Position numbers and translations under genes: made by a program | Notes under the pieces: generated by a model | What the model was told of the DNA's origin: nothing | The model's database searches: none | What the model saw: only the letters and a program-made list of their open reading frames with translations | DNA from: Chryseobacterium gleum | GTDB lineage: Bacteria; Bacteroidota; Bacteroidia; Flavobacteriales_C; GCA-002722245 | Length of the DNA: 40,034 bases | NCBI GenBank assembly: GCA_945871895.1 | Contig: CAMBXP010000014.1 | Span: forward strand, 1-40,034 | Reading direction: 5' to 3' | Part shown: positions 7,115 to 14,853 of the stretch, piece after piece | Position numbering within the stretch: the first letter of the stretch is position 1 | Layout: every line of letters begins with the position of its first letter

Positions 7115-8101
7115 ATGAGAACAATTCTTTTACTGATTATTTCTTTTTCCTTTATTTCGATTAAAGCTCAGTTGAGTTTAGGCACGTCTTATATGAAGAG
7201 CATCGAAAAAAATAAGATTTCAATGATTGATAGCACTAATTTATATTTTGGAGACGGAGAATCGAAAGAACTTTTTTATTACGCGTTGGTTCCAAAAGAT
7301 AAGATTAAAGGCACGTTAATTTTGCTGCCATCTGTATGGGAATCGGTGGAGAGTGTTTTTAACAACAATAAGAAATTATGTGAATTAGCATGTGATAGTA
7401 GTATGTTGATCATTGTACCAAGCATCAACTATAACATTGCTTTAAATCAAGTTGCTTTAAGTTTTTTAAATACTTCCTTTTCCGATGTTCTTAAAAGATA
7501 TAATCCACCTAAAAGTAAATTCGTGATAGGAGGCTTTTCCTTGGGTGGTATAAACGCAATTAGATATGCAGAGGCTGCATACGAAGATGACAGCAGTACC
7601 ACTATTAAACCCGCTGCTGTGTATGGGGTTGACCCTCCATTAGATTGGGCAAACACATACAGTATATTTGAAAGGACTATTGCATTAAATTTTTCTGTAC
7701 CTGCGGTAAATGAAGCTAAAGACTTCTTGTACAAGATGAATACTGAATTTGGTGGTTCGCCAAAATCATTTCCTGAAAAATATAATGAGTATTCGGCATA
7801 TTCCCGAAGTATGATTGATGGAGGTAAAGCCAAATATTTATTGACTGTTCCAATTAGAATTTATTGCGACCCTGATATTGATTGGTGGATGAAAAACCGA
7901 CAAGCAGATTATTATGATATGAATGCACTAGATCAAACAGCAATGATTAATCAACTTCAAATGAAAGGGAATCATAAAGCTGAATTTGTTAATGCTTTAG
8001 GTAAAGGTTATCGTTTGAATGGACAGCGACATCCGCACTCTTGGTCGATTGCTGAACCTGTTGATTGCTTGAATTGGATGTTGAAAAATTTGAGTAGATA
8101 A
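7115..8101 (+). CDS. Secreted alpha/beta hydrolase-like protein
   Basis: A 328-residue exported protein (signal peptide 1-19, ending IKAQ). A nucleophile elbow GGFSLGGINAIRYAE marks an alpha/beta hydrolase, and a candidate catalytic His lies in GQRHPHSWSIAEP near the C-terminus. The acid residue is not certain; Asp residues occur in IYCDPDIDWW. It could be an esterase or peptidase-like hydrolase, but the substrate cannot be named. It sits in the cupin-GNAT-peptidase operon with gaps of 12 and 4 bases. Confidence 0.72.
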   Translation: MRTILLLIISFSFISIKAQLSLGTSYMKSIEKNKISMIDSTNLYFGDGESKELFYYALVPKDKIKGTLILLPSVWESVESVFNNNKKLCELACDSSMLIIVPSINYNIALNQVALSFLNTSFSDVLKRYNPPKSKFVIGGFSLGGINAIRYAEAAYEDDSSTTIKPAAVYGVDPPLDWANTYSIFERTIALNFSVPAVNEAKDFLYKMNTEFGGSPKSFPEKYNEYSAYSRSMIDGGKAKYLLTVPIRIYCDPDIDWWMKNRQADYYDMNALDQTAMINQLQMKGNHKAEFVNALGKGYRLNGQRHPHSWSIAEPVDCLNWMLKNLSR

Positions 8102-8105
8102 ATCA

Positions 8106-8627
8106 ATGAAATTAATTCGATTCAATAAAGATTTAGACTACGCAGTAGCATTCATAAAATATGCTCAAGATTGGCTTTTACAAACACCAGTTTACGGAGA
8201 AGACTATTCAAAATTGTATGCTTCAGCATTGGTTGATTACGATGCTTTTCTCACAAAATTGGTTGCTTTGAGTGAGGAAAAACGATTAGCGGAAAATAAG
8301 CCCTTTGTTCGATTCTATTGGTTTTTGAATGATGCCGTTGAAATTGTTGGTACTATTCGCCACAGAGCAAACATTCCTGAAGAGTACGGAAATATTGGTT
8401 ACGAAATTTCTTCACACTACATAAACAAAGGTTACGGTAAATTGATGCTGCAAATGTTATTGCAAGAACTAAAGGAAGAAGGAATTGAAAAAGTGATTTT
8501 AACCACATCGAAGGAAAATATTCCCTCCATCAAAACTATTGAATTTAATGGTGGAGTTTATTGTGGTGAAATTTTTCACAATGATGAGAAACGAGAATTG
8601 AGTAAGTTTGAAATTGTAATAGTTTAG
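8106..8627 (+). CDS. GNAT family N-acetyltransferase
   Basis: A 173-residue acetyltransferase. The C-terminal half has the GNAT order: strand GNIGYEISSHY, acetyl-CoA loop NKGYGKLMLQMLL, then VILTTSKENIPSIKTIEFNGG. The N-terminus (FIKYAQDW...FLTKLVAL) is typical of RimL/YjaB-like GNATs that act on small molecules. It starts 4 bases behind the hydrolase gene and ends 3 bases before the M3 peptidase gene. Confidence 0.87.
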   Translation: MKLIRFNKDLDYAVAFIKYAQDWLLQTPVYGEDYSKLYASALVDYDAFLTKLVALSEEKRLAENKPFVRFYWFLNDAVEIVGTIRHRANIPEEYGNIGYEISSHYINKGYGKLMLQMLLQELKEEGIEKVILTTSKENIPSIKTIEFNGGVYCGEIFHNDEKRELSKFEIVIV

Positions 8628-8630
8628 TTT

Positions 8631-10334
8631 ATGAAGTTTAGTGAAATGCAATATGTGCGCCCTAGTTTCTCAGTTGTGACAGAGAAAATTGAGATTCTGT
8701 TGGAAAGCATGCGATATGCTAGCAATTACGAAGATTTTAGAGAAGGAATTACTAAAATAGAAATTATCAGAAGAGATTTTTTGGGGAATTTGGAATTGGC
8801 ATTTATTCGGAATTCTATTGATGTAAGCGACGAGTTTTATACAATTGAAAAGGAAATTGCAGATAACGTTTTGCCTCAGTTTCAAGAATTAGAAAAGCAA
8901 TATTTCGATGTGTTACTTCAATCTTCTTTTGAAAATGAGATCAACGCTGAATTTGGTAAACATTTATTGATGTTGCTGCGATGTAAGTCGGAAACCATTA
9001 GTCCAGCCATTATTGAAGATTTACAAAAAGAAAATAAATTGATTGGTGAATACAATGAACTTAAAGCAAAAGCCGAAATTGAATTTAAGTGCGAGAAGTA
9101 CAACTTGGTTGAATTAGAGAAATTTGATATTCACGACGATAGAAACTTAAGAAGAGAGGCTAAAGATGTCTTTTATCAATGGTACGCTAGTCATAATGAA
9201 AAGCTCGATTCTATTTTTGATGAATTGGTAAAATTGCGTCATAATATGGCTTTGAAGTTGGGCTATAAGAATTATATTGAGCTGGCGTATAAAAATAGGT
9301 TGCGTCTTGATTTTAATGAAAACGATGCTACAAATTTTCATAATGCTATAATTAAACATATTGTACCTGTTGTCGTTCAGTTTAAAAAGGCACAAGCGAA
9401 ACGAATCGGCCTAGAGTATTTAGATTATTTTGATTTGGCCTATCAGTTTAATGACGGGAATCCTACGCCAAAAGGAGATCATGAATTTATGAGTGATAAA
9501 ACGGCTGAAATTTGCAAAGAACTTTCCCCTGAACTTTCGAAGTTTTTTGAATTTATGCGCAGTAATGAGTTGATGGATTTGAATGCTAAGGCTAATAAGA
9601 TGCCAGGAGGTTATTGCACCGTGCTATTGCAGCATAATGCGCCTTTTATTTTTTCTAACAACAACGGTACTGCAGATGATGTTTATGTGTTAACGCATGA
9701 GCTGGGACATGCCTATCAGCAATATTGTAGTATGAATTATCCGATAAGAGAATATGTTTTTCCAAGCGCAGAATCGGCAGAAATTCACTCGATGAGTTTA
9801 GAGTTGTTTGTTTTACCATGGGCAGAGAAATATTTTAAAGAAGAGGCAAATAAATTTAGGTATTCACATTTGTTGAGCACAATTTCTGCTTTAGCTTACA
9901 CTGCATGCGGTGATCACTTTCAACATTGGGTTTACGAAAATCCTTTTTGCACCCCACAAGAAAGAAATATGAAATGGCTCGAGTTAGAAAAGCTATATAT
10001 GCCAGTATCTTATAACAATACGAGCGAGTATTTAAAATGCGGAAGACGTTGGCAGCGACAAATGCATTTTTATGAAGCTCCTTTCTATTTTATTGATTAC
10101 GGTTTGGCGCAAATTTGTGCTCATCAGCTTTGGTTAGAAAGTAAAGTGGATATGAAAAGTGCTTGGCGTAAATATGAAACGCTGTGTAAACTTGGCGGAA
10201 GCAAATCTTTCTTAAACTTGCTAAAAGGGGCCGATTTAAAGAGTCCGTTTGAAGAAGAGACTGTAAGGGAGATAAGTGAAGTGGTTAGAGATTATTTGGA
10301 GAGAATCGATTTAGAAAATTCAACTAAAGTATAA
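8631..10334 (+). CDS. M3 family oligoendopeptidase
   Basis: A 567-residue zinc metallopeptidase of family M3 (PepF/oligoendopeptidase type), which cleaves short peptides in the cytoplasm. The zinc motif is HELGH (356-360) in VYVLTHELGHAYQQY, with the third-ligand helix SAESAEIHSMSLELF about 25 residues later. The C-terminal FYFIDYGLAQICAHQLW is also typical of the PepF group. The N-terminal 160 residues are helical. No signal peptide is visible. It lies 3 bases behind one GNAT gene and 2 bases before another, so translational coupling is likely. Confidence 0.93.
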   Translation: MKFSEMQYVRPSFSVVTEKIEILLESMRYASNYEDFREGITKIEIIRRDFLGNLELAFIRNSIDVSDEFYTIEKEIADNVLPQFQELEKQYFDVLLQSSFENEINAEFGKHLLMLLRCKSETISPAIIEDLQKENKLIGEYNELKAKAEIEFKCEKYNLVELEKFDIHDDRNLRREAKDVFYQWYASHNEKLDSIFDELVKLRHNMALKLGYKNYIELAYKNRLRLDFNENDATNFHNAIIKHIVPVVVQFKKAQAKRIGLEYLDYFDLAYQFNDGNPTPKGDHEFMSDKTAEICKELSPELSKFFEFMRSNELMDLNAKANKMPGGYCTVLLQHNAPFIFSNNNGTADDVYVLTHELGHAYQQYCSMNYPIREYVFPSAESAEIHSMSLELFVLPWAEKYFKEEANKFRYSHLLSTISALAYTACGDHFQHWVYENPFCTPQERNMKWLELEKLYMPVSYNNTSEYLKCGRRWQRQMHFYEAPFYFIDYGLAQICAHQLWLESKVDMKSAWRKYETLCKLGGSKSFLNLLKGADLKSPFEEETVREISEVVRDYLERIDLENSTKV

Positions 10335-10336
10335 CT

Positions 10337-10873
10337 ATGAACTTCCCTACACTGCAAACAACCCGTTTAAACCTCATCGAAATCAATGAATCTCATCTCG
10401 ATGATTTATTTGAAATATTTTCTGATGAAGAGACCATGAAGTTTTACGATATATGGCCTCATCTAGATAAAGAGAGCACTTTGCTACATAATCAAAGCTA
10501 TCAAAAGCGATATACAGAAGGAGCTGGAATTCGTTGGGGAATTTCTTTAGATAGTAAATTGATTGGAACGATTGGTTTTGTTTGGCATCCGAAAAGGCAT
10601 ATTGCAAATTTCGGCTACGATTTAAACAAAATTTATTGGGGAAAAGGTCTCATGACTGAAGCTATTGAAGTTGTTCTTAAATATGCTTTTGAAGTACAAA
10701 AAATTCATAGAGTGGAAGCGCAAACCGATCCTCAAAATATTGCTTCTCAAAGAGTGCTTCTCAAAAATGGATTTGTGAGAGAAGGGGAGTTGAGAGATAA
10801 AATGTTTTTTAGAGATAGATACAATACAGTGGTTTCATTTTCTAAATTGATTACTGATCATAGTAGCAAATAG
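10337..10873 (+). CDS. RimJ/RimL-type GNAT N-acetyltransferase
   Basis: A 178-residue acetyltransferase. The N-terminus (LQTTRLNLIEINESHLDDLFEIFSDEE) is characteristic of the RimJ/RimL/Acetyltransf_3 group, and GYDLNKIYWGKGLMTEAIE carries the acetyl-CoA loop. VEAQTDPQNIASQRVLLKNGF completes the fold. Relatives acetylate ribosomal protein N-termini or small molecules; the substrate here is unknown. It is the last gene of the operon and is followed by a MITE-like repeat at 10885-11109. Confidence 0.9.
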   Translation: MNFPTLQTTRLNLIEINESHLDDLFEIFSDEETMKFYDIWPHLDKESTLLHNQSYQKRYTEGAGIRWGISLDSKLIGTIGFVWHPKRHIANFGYDLNKIYWGKGLMTEAIEVVLKYAFEVQKIHRVEAQTDPQNIASQRVLLKNGFVREGELRDKMFFRDRYNTVVSFSKLITDHSSK

Positions 10874-10884
10874 TATTTATATTT

Positions 10885-11109
10885 TTTACCACAGAGGCGC
10901 AGAGATTTTTTCGCAGAGTTGGCAGAGAGATATTCCTTAAAAACGCAGAGTCATTGCATTCATCAGAGAACACAGAGGGCGCCACTTAAAAGTGCAATAC
11001 GATCGAGGTAGCGCACTCTGTGAACTCAATTAAGCAAAGCGTCTTTGTGCTCTTAACTATCTAAACTTTGTGACCTCTGTGAAAAATCTCTGTACCTCTG
11101 TGGTTAAAA
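10885..11109. mobile_element. MITE-like element with terminal inverted repeats
   Basis: About 225 bases bounded by imperfect inverted repeats of about 35 bases. The left end contains ACCACAGAGG-GCAGAGATTTTTT-GCAGAG (10885-10918). The right end is its near complement CTCTGTG-AAAAATCTCTGTA-CCTCTGTGGTT (11075-11109). The interior holds further CAGAG/CTCTG motifs and no open frame. Elements built of ACCACAGAG(G/A)CACAGAG motifs are scattered in many bacterial genomes. No transposase or target duplication is recognised. Confidence 0.65.
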
Positions 11110-11112
11110 TTA

Positions 11113-11120
11113 TACCTTTG
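11113..11120 (+). promoter_or_regulatory. Candidate -7 promoter box for PNPOx-like gene
   Basis: TACCTTTG matches the Bacteroidota -7 consensus TAnnTTTG exactly and lies 18 bases before the chosen ATG (11139). It is just outside the right end of the MITE-like element, so the element may supply upstream promoter sequence. No convincing -33 box is seen. Confidence 0.45.
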
Positions 11121-11138
11121 ATAGTAAATCAAACTACT

Positions 11139-11786
11139 ATGTTTATCCAAAAAACCGATAAAACAATCCCAAGCCGCTACGCCAATCAGCGCGCTCATTA
11201 CAGTGAAGAAGTTATCTATTCTATTTTAGATGAAGCTTTGTTCTGTACTATTAGTTATAGCGTGAACAACGAACCTTTTGCTATACCCACTTCTTTCGTT
11301 CGCAAGGATGATAGAATTTATATTCATGGTTCAGTAGGCAGCCATTTTTTGAGAGCTTTGCCAACTGGCACTTCTGTTTGTATTACCGTTATGTTGACTG
11401 ATGAATTGGTGGTGGCGAAATCGGCTTTCGATCATTCGGTGAATTACCGTTCGGTAGTTGTTTTTTCTAAAAGTGAATTGATTGATGATTACGAAATGAA
11501 AGCAGAATTTTTCAAATTGTTAACCGAAAAAGTAGTGCCAGGAAGTTGGGATTATTTGCGACCAATGAAGAAAAGTGAAGTGGATAAAACCATGTTGATT
11601 GCTTTTGATGTGAAAGAGGCTTCGGCTAAAATCCGACAAGGAATGCCGTATTCAGAAGAGAGTGAAATAACGAAATTGCCAATTTGGTCGGGATTGATTC
11701 CTATTCCTTCTAAAAGATTAACGCCAATTGCCGATCAGTTTAGTGAGGGGATTGAATTGCCTGAGCATTTGTTAAAGATTAAATAA
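11139..11786 (+). CDS. Pyridoxamine 5'-phosphate oxidase family protein
   Basis: A 215-residue split-barrel flavin-binding protein of the PNPOx-like superfamily (YhbP/nitroimidazole-resistance group). The visible elements are YSEEVIYSILDEALFCTISYS, FAIPTSFVRKDDRIYIHGSVGSH (the strand that usually binds FMN) and VNYRSVVVFSKSELID. The start is the ATG at 11139, 18 bases behind a -7 box; a longer frame from 11070 would translate the end of a repeat. It is unlikely to be genuine PdxH, since the PdxH substrate motifs are not seen. A role in flavin- or heme-dependent reduction is only an inference. Confidence 0.85.
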   Translation: MFIQKTDKTIPSRYANQRAHYSEEVIYSILDEALFCTISYSVNNEPFAIPTSFVRKDDRIYIHGSVGSHFLRALPTGTSVCITVMLTDELVVAKSAFDHSVNYRSVVVFSKSELIDDYEMKAEFFKLLTEKVVPGSWDYLRPMKKSEVDKTMLIAFDVKEASAKIRQGMPYSEESEITKLPIWSGLIPIPSKRLTPIADQFSEGIELPEHLLKIK

Positions 11787-11836
11787 AGTTCGCGCTATCC
11801 GCAAATGAGTTATATTTAGTGAGCTAATTTATTTTT

Positions 11837-12670
11837 ATGAATCACATAGTACACATCGCTTGCAGCGACGCCAAAGGCTTGGTGGCCAACATCACCAGCA
11901 TTTTATTTAAGCATGGCGTTAACATCGAAGAAATGAGGGAGTATGTAGACAGGCAGTTGAGTAATTTCTTCATGCGTTTAGAACTGAGTGGAGAAATTAA
12001 TCACGATGTTATTCAACAAGAATTATTGTCTTCTTTGCCTGCCAATGCTAGTTTGAAAATAAGTTTGAAGGAGCCCAAAAACATTATTGTTTTGGCCACA
12101 AAGGAATACCATTGTTTAAGCGAATTGTTGCTTAAACATCACTTTGGAGAATTGAATGCCAGTATAAAATGCGTGATTGCCAATCATGAGAATTTAGGTG
12201 ATTTAACTTCTAAGTTTGGCATTCCTTTTTTCTATGTGAATCATCACAACAAAAGCAAAGAAGTTTTTGAAAAGGAAATCATGGAAATTGTGAAAGCGCA
12301 TTCGCCCGATTATTTGGTTTTGGCGAAGTTTATGCGAATTCTTAGTCCCGAATTTGTATCCTCTTTTAATGATAAAATAGTAAATATTCATCATTCGTTT
12401 TTGCCGGCATTTGTGGGCGCCAATCCCTACCGACAAGCATTTGAACGTGGTGTAAAGATGATAGGTGCTACCGCTCATTTTGTAAATAATAATTTAGATG
12501 AGGGTCCGATTATCACCCAAAAAATTGTGCCTATCGATCATAGTTTTACTGTGGAATCAATGATTTCTGCCGGACACGATGTTGAGCGACAAACATTGAT
12601 TGATGCGCTAAAATTGGTTTTTGATGATCGTGTTTTTGTGGAAGGAAATAAAACTGTAGTGTTCGCTTAG
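11837..12670 (+). CDS. purU: Formyltetrahydrofolate deformylase
   Basis: A 277-residue enzyme hydrolysing 10-formyl-THF to THF and formate, which balances one-carbon pools and feeds purine synthesis. The N-terminal ACT domain (1-80; IACSDAKGLVANITSILFKHG) is the regulatory part. The C-terminal formyltransferase-like domain has NIHHSFLPAF (Asn183, His185) and DEGPII (Asp221), the expected catalytic set. Length matches the family (E. coli PurU 280). It converges on the OmpA-domain gene, with an inverted repeat between them. Confidence 0.95.
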   Translation: MNHIVHIACSDAKGLVANITSILFKHGVNIEEMREYVDRQLSNFFMRLELSGEINHDVIQQELLSSLPANASLKISLKEPKNIIVLATKEYHCLSELLLKHHFGELNASIKCVIANHENLGDLTSKFGIPFFYVNHHNKSKEVFEKEIMEIVKAHSPDYLVLAKFMRILSPEFVSSFNDKIVNIHHSFLPAFVGANPYRQAFERGVKMIGATAHFVNNNLDEGPIITQKIVPIDHSFTVESMISAGHDVERQTLIDALKLVFDDRVFVEGNKTVVFA

Positions 12671-12685
12671 TTTACTTTGCCTCCC

Positions 12686-12808
12686 CTGGCGCTCGTCTCC
12701 AGACGGGGGACGTATTTACTCCAGCAATTGTATTGCTTTTTCATCAGTTGTTAGTCGACAATGAAATTGTCGGAGTAGGCAAGTCCCCCGTCTGGAAACG
12801 GGCGTCAG
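12686..12808. repeat. Inverted-repeat element between convergent genes
   Basis: CTGGCGCTCGTCTCCAGACG(GGGGAC) at 12686-12711 matches the reverse complement of 12783-12808 with three mismatches in 26. The roughly 70-base interior is AT-rich and also carries TACTCC/GGAGTA. It lies exactly between the 3' ends of purU and the OmpA-domain gene, so it could act as a two-way terminator, a MITE-like repeat, or both. Confidence 0.75.
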
Positions 12809-12816
12809 AGATAAGA

Positions 12817-13692
12817 TTACTTTGCAATAATTACAACTTCAACGCGTCTATTTGCTTCTGCTTCCGCCTCGTTATTGGGTGCAGGATAAATCATAAATCG
12901 ATTACCAAATCCCTTGTTGTCTAATCTGCTACTGCGGATCCCTTTGTTCATTAAAAACATTTGCACGCGATGCGCACGCGCTTCTGATAGGTTTTGGTAG
13001 TAATCGCTGTTGGGTACTCCCGGACCGTTCACATGGCCGTTAATGCTTATGCGCACCGTAGGATTTTTCTTGAGGAACAGGGCCAATTCATCTAATTCTT
13101 TGGTTGCGCTATAATCTAAAAAAACATCTTGCTCGGCCACAAAACGAACATATTTAAGAATGTAAACTTGTCCGGTATCTAAATTTGCAATGCCATCCTT
13201 TAACGTAAAATCTTTTTTCTTTTTTACTTCTGTTGAAGTAGTATTTACAACAACATTGTTTTTAAAAATCAAAGATACTTTAGTGGGAGTTGCTGTTTCT
13301 ACATGCACTAAAAACTGAGTGTTTGCGCCAACAAATATTTCTGGTTTATCGTGTTTGTGAAAAGAACGCAAACAATTATCGCAAAAACATCTTCCGGTTC
13401 TCATGGCTAAATCCATCATGGCTGGAGTGATGTCTATCACGCTTTCGTTGGTGAGAAGAGGCATAACTTTTCCTGCAGAAATTTCTGTGCAAGAAGTGCT
13501 TTTTTCATAAAGCTGATAAACGGCATCTTTGTTTTGAACGATGATGCTTACTCTATCAGAAGTAGAAGTGAAAACATACCAACCGCTGCTTAAAACAGAA
13601 TCATTTGCACCTATTGATTTCGGTGAAGTACAATCGTTTTGAGCATTCAAAACGAAGGGGAAAATCAATAGGAGGTAGAGTAGGTTTTTCAT
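12817..13692 (-). CDS. OmpA-domain protein, secreted
   Basis: A 291-residue exported protein (signal peptide 1-17, VLNAQ). Residues about 20-175 are a beta-rich region I do not recognise, with a cysteine cluster CFCDNC near 103-108. Residues about 185-291 form an OmpA/MotB C-terminal domain, which normally binds peptidoglycan. The pattern is GHVNGPG...YYQNLSEARAHRV...NRRVEVV. The Arg (SEARA) is kept, but the usual GHTD Asp that contacts diaminopimelate is Asn (GHVN), so binding may differ. Its ATG overlaps the stop of the DUF1016 nuclease gene by four bases (ATGA), so the two are translationally coupled. Confidence 0.85.
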   Translation of the reverse strand: MKNLLYLLLIFPFVLNAQNDCTSPKSIGANDSVLSSGWYVFTSTSDRVSIIVQNKDAVYQLYEKSTSCTEISAGKVMPLLTNESVIDITPAMMDLAMRTGRCFCDNCLRSFHKHDKPEIFVGANTQFLVHVETATPTKVSLIFKNNVVVNTTSTEVKKKKDFTLKDGIANLDTGQVYILKYVRFVAEQDVFLDYSATKELDELALFLKKNPTVRISINGHVNGPGVPNSDYYQNLSEARAHRVQMFLMNKGIRSSRLDNKGFGNRFMIYPAPNNEAEAEANRRVEVVIIAK

Positions 13693-14723
13693 TGGTTTGC
13701 GCTCATTTGATTTTGTGCAATTGTTATGGCTTTGTTTAATCTATCTAACAATATTTCTTTCGAAGGTAATATAGTGAAATAGTCGGCTACTTTAATATTG
13801 CTTTTGTGTAGTTGCAATAGCTCAATATGTTCTGGATTTTTGCCGGTGCATAAAATTAAACCTATAGGTGGATTTTCTCCTTCCACTGTTTCGTATTTTT
13901 CTAAATAGCCTAAATACAATTCCATTTCGCCTTTGTAGGCTGCATCAAATTCCCCAATTTTTAAATCAATAGCAATTAAACATTTTAATCTTCTGTGATA
14001 AAAAAGTAAATCTATGTGGTAATCGCGATTGTCGATCATCAATCTTTTTTGACGAGCTAAAAATGCAAAGTCATTTCCCAGTTCAGAAATAAAGCGTTGT
14101 AATTCTGCGACAATTGCCGATTCTAAATCCTTTTCAGAATAAGTATCTTTTAATCCTAAAAAGTTTAAAAAATAAGGATCTCTAAAAACCAAATCGGGTG
14201 TGATTTGATTGTTTTCTTTTAATTGTTGCAGTTCATTTTCGAGTGTTTTCTTTGGTTTTTTACTAATGGCAGTTCGTTCGAAAAGCATTGAATTGATTCG
14301 TTCTTGCAATGTTCTTGTGCTCCATTTTTCTATTTTGCACATTTCAAAATAGAACGCCCTTTTTAATTCATCTTCTAAATAAATAATGCTTTTAATGTGG
14401 GTCCAACTCAATTGTCTCCGCAGTGCGGAGACAATGTCTTCATCTTTGATTGTCTCTGCAAAGCGGAGACAATGTCTTAAATGCTTTTCGCCCCAGCCTT
14501 GCCCGTAATCAATTGTTAATTGTGCGCTAAGTGTTTTAACAATTTCTTTGCCGTATTCAGCTCGTTCATCTTTTAGTATTTCAGTGTTAATTCGCTTGCC
14601 AATTTGCCAATAAAGCTGTGTTATTGTAGCATTTACAGCAATGGAAATTTGCTGTTTGCTTTGTTCAATAAGGGCTTTGATGTCGCCGACTATTGCTATA
14701 TTTTTAATTGGTTTCTGTTTCAT
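13689..14723 (-). CDS. DUF1016 (YhcG-type) PDDEXK nuclease domain protein
   Basis: A 344-residue protein: N-terminal DUF1016_N domain (about 10-160; ITQLYWQIGKRI, GWGEKHLRHC, RRQLSWTHIKSI) and a C-terminal PD-(D/E)xK nuclease domain (about 175-335). Candidate metal residues are Asp238 (YHIDLLFYHRR) and Asp253-x-Lys255 (IAIDLKIGEF). Members are proposed Holliday-junction or mobile-DNA nucleases (YhcG/RpnA-like grouping), but no function is settled. The ATG at 14723 is preferred over a TTG at 14765 because an AAAAGAAAAA tract precedes it. Two near-identical palindromes lie within the coding sequence (14411-14473). It overlaps the OmpA-domain gene. Confidence 0.92.
   Translation of the reverse strand: MKQKPIKNIAIVGDIKALIEQSKQQISIAVNATITQLYWQIGKRINTEILKDERAEYGKEIVKTLSAQLTIDYGQGWGEKHLRHCLRFAETIKDEDIVSALRRQLSWTHIKSIIYLEDELKRAFYFEMCKIEKWSTRTLQERINSMLFERTAISKKPKKTLENELQQLKENNQITPDLVFRDPYFLNFLGLKDTYSEKDLESAIVAELQRFISELGNDFAFLARQKRLMIDNRDYHIDLLFYHRRLKCLIAIDLKIGEFDAAYKGEMELYLGYLEKYETVEGENPPIGLILCTGKNPEHIELLQLHKSNIKVADYFTILPSKEILLDRLNKAITIAQNQMSANQ
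14411..14473. repeat. Twin palindromes inside DUF1016 gene
   Basis: Two 25-base palindromes, ATTGTCTCCGC-AGT-GCGGAGACAAT (14411-14435) and ATTGTCTCTGC-AAA-GCGGAGACAAT (14449-14473), are each followed by GTCTT. Stems are 11 bp; the second has one T/G mismatch. They encode the conserved region LRFAET...SALRRQL without lengthening it. Confidence 0.85.
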
Positions 14724-14769
14724 TTTTTCTTTTAAATGTATTAATTCAATTGAAAATATCGACAAAGAA

Positions 14770-14794
14770 AATTTCAGATTAAAAATCTGAAATT
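14770..14794. terminator. Palindrome between nuclease genes, possible terminator
   Basis: AATTTCAGATT-AAA-AATCTGAAATT is a perfect 11-bp stem with a 3-base loop. It sits 34 bases past the GxxExxY stop on the minus strand and upstream of the DUF1016 gene. There is no clean U-tract but it is well placed to end the GxxExxY transcript. Confidence 0.45.
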
Positions 14795-14814
14795 ACTGGG
14801 TTATTAGCTCCCCA

Positions 14815-14853
14815 TGTCTGAACACGATTACTTGATTATTAGATTAACAGGAT
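14815..14853. repeat. 39-bp direct repeat R, copy 1
   Basis: Starts TGTCTGAACACGATTAC and ends AGATTAACAGGAT. It matches 15273-15311 at 35 of 39 positions in the same orientation. It overlaps the 3' end of the GxxExxY gene and encodes its last residues (NPVNLIIK). Confidence 0.85.

Noticed and set aside
12733..12924. Small plus-strand frame of 63 codons
   Set aside because: It runs through the inverted-repeat element and the antisense end of the OmpA-domain gene; no coding signal.
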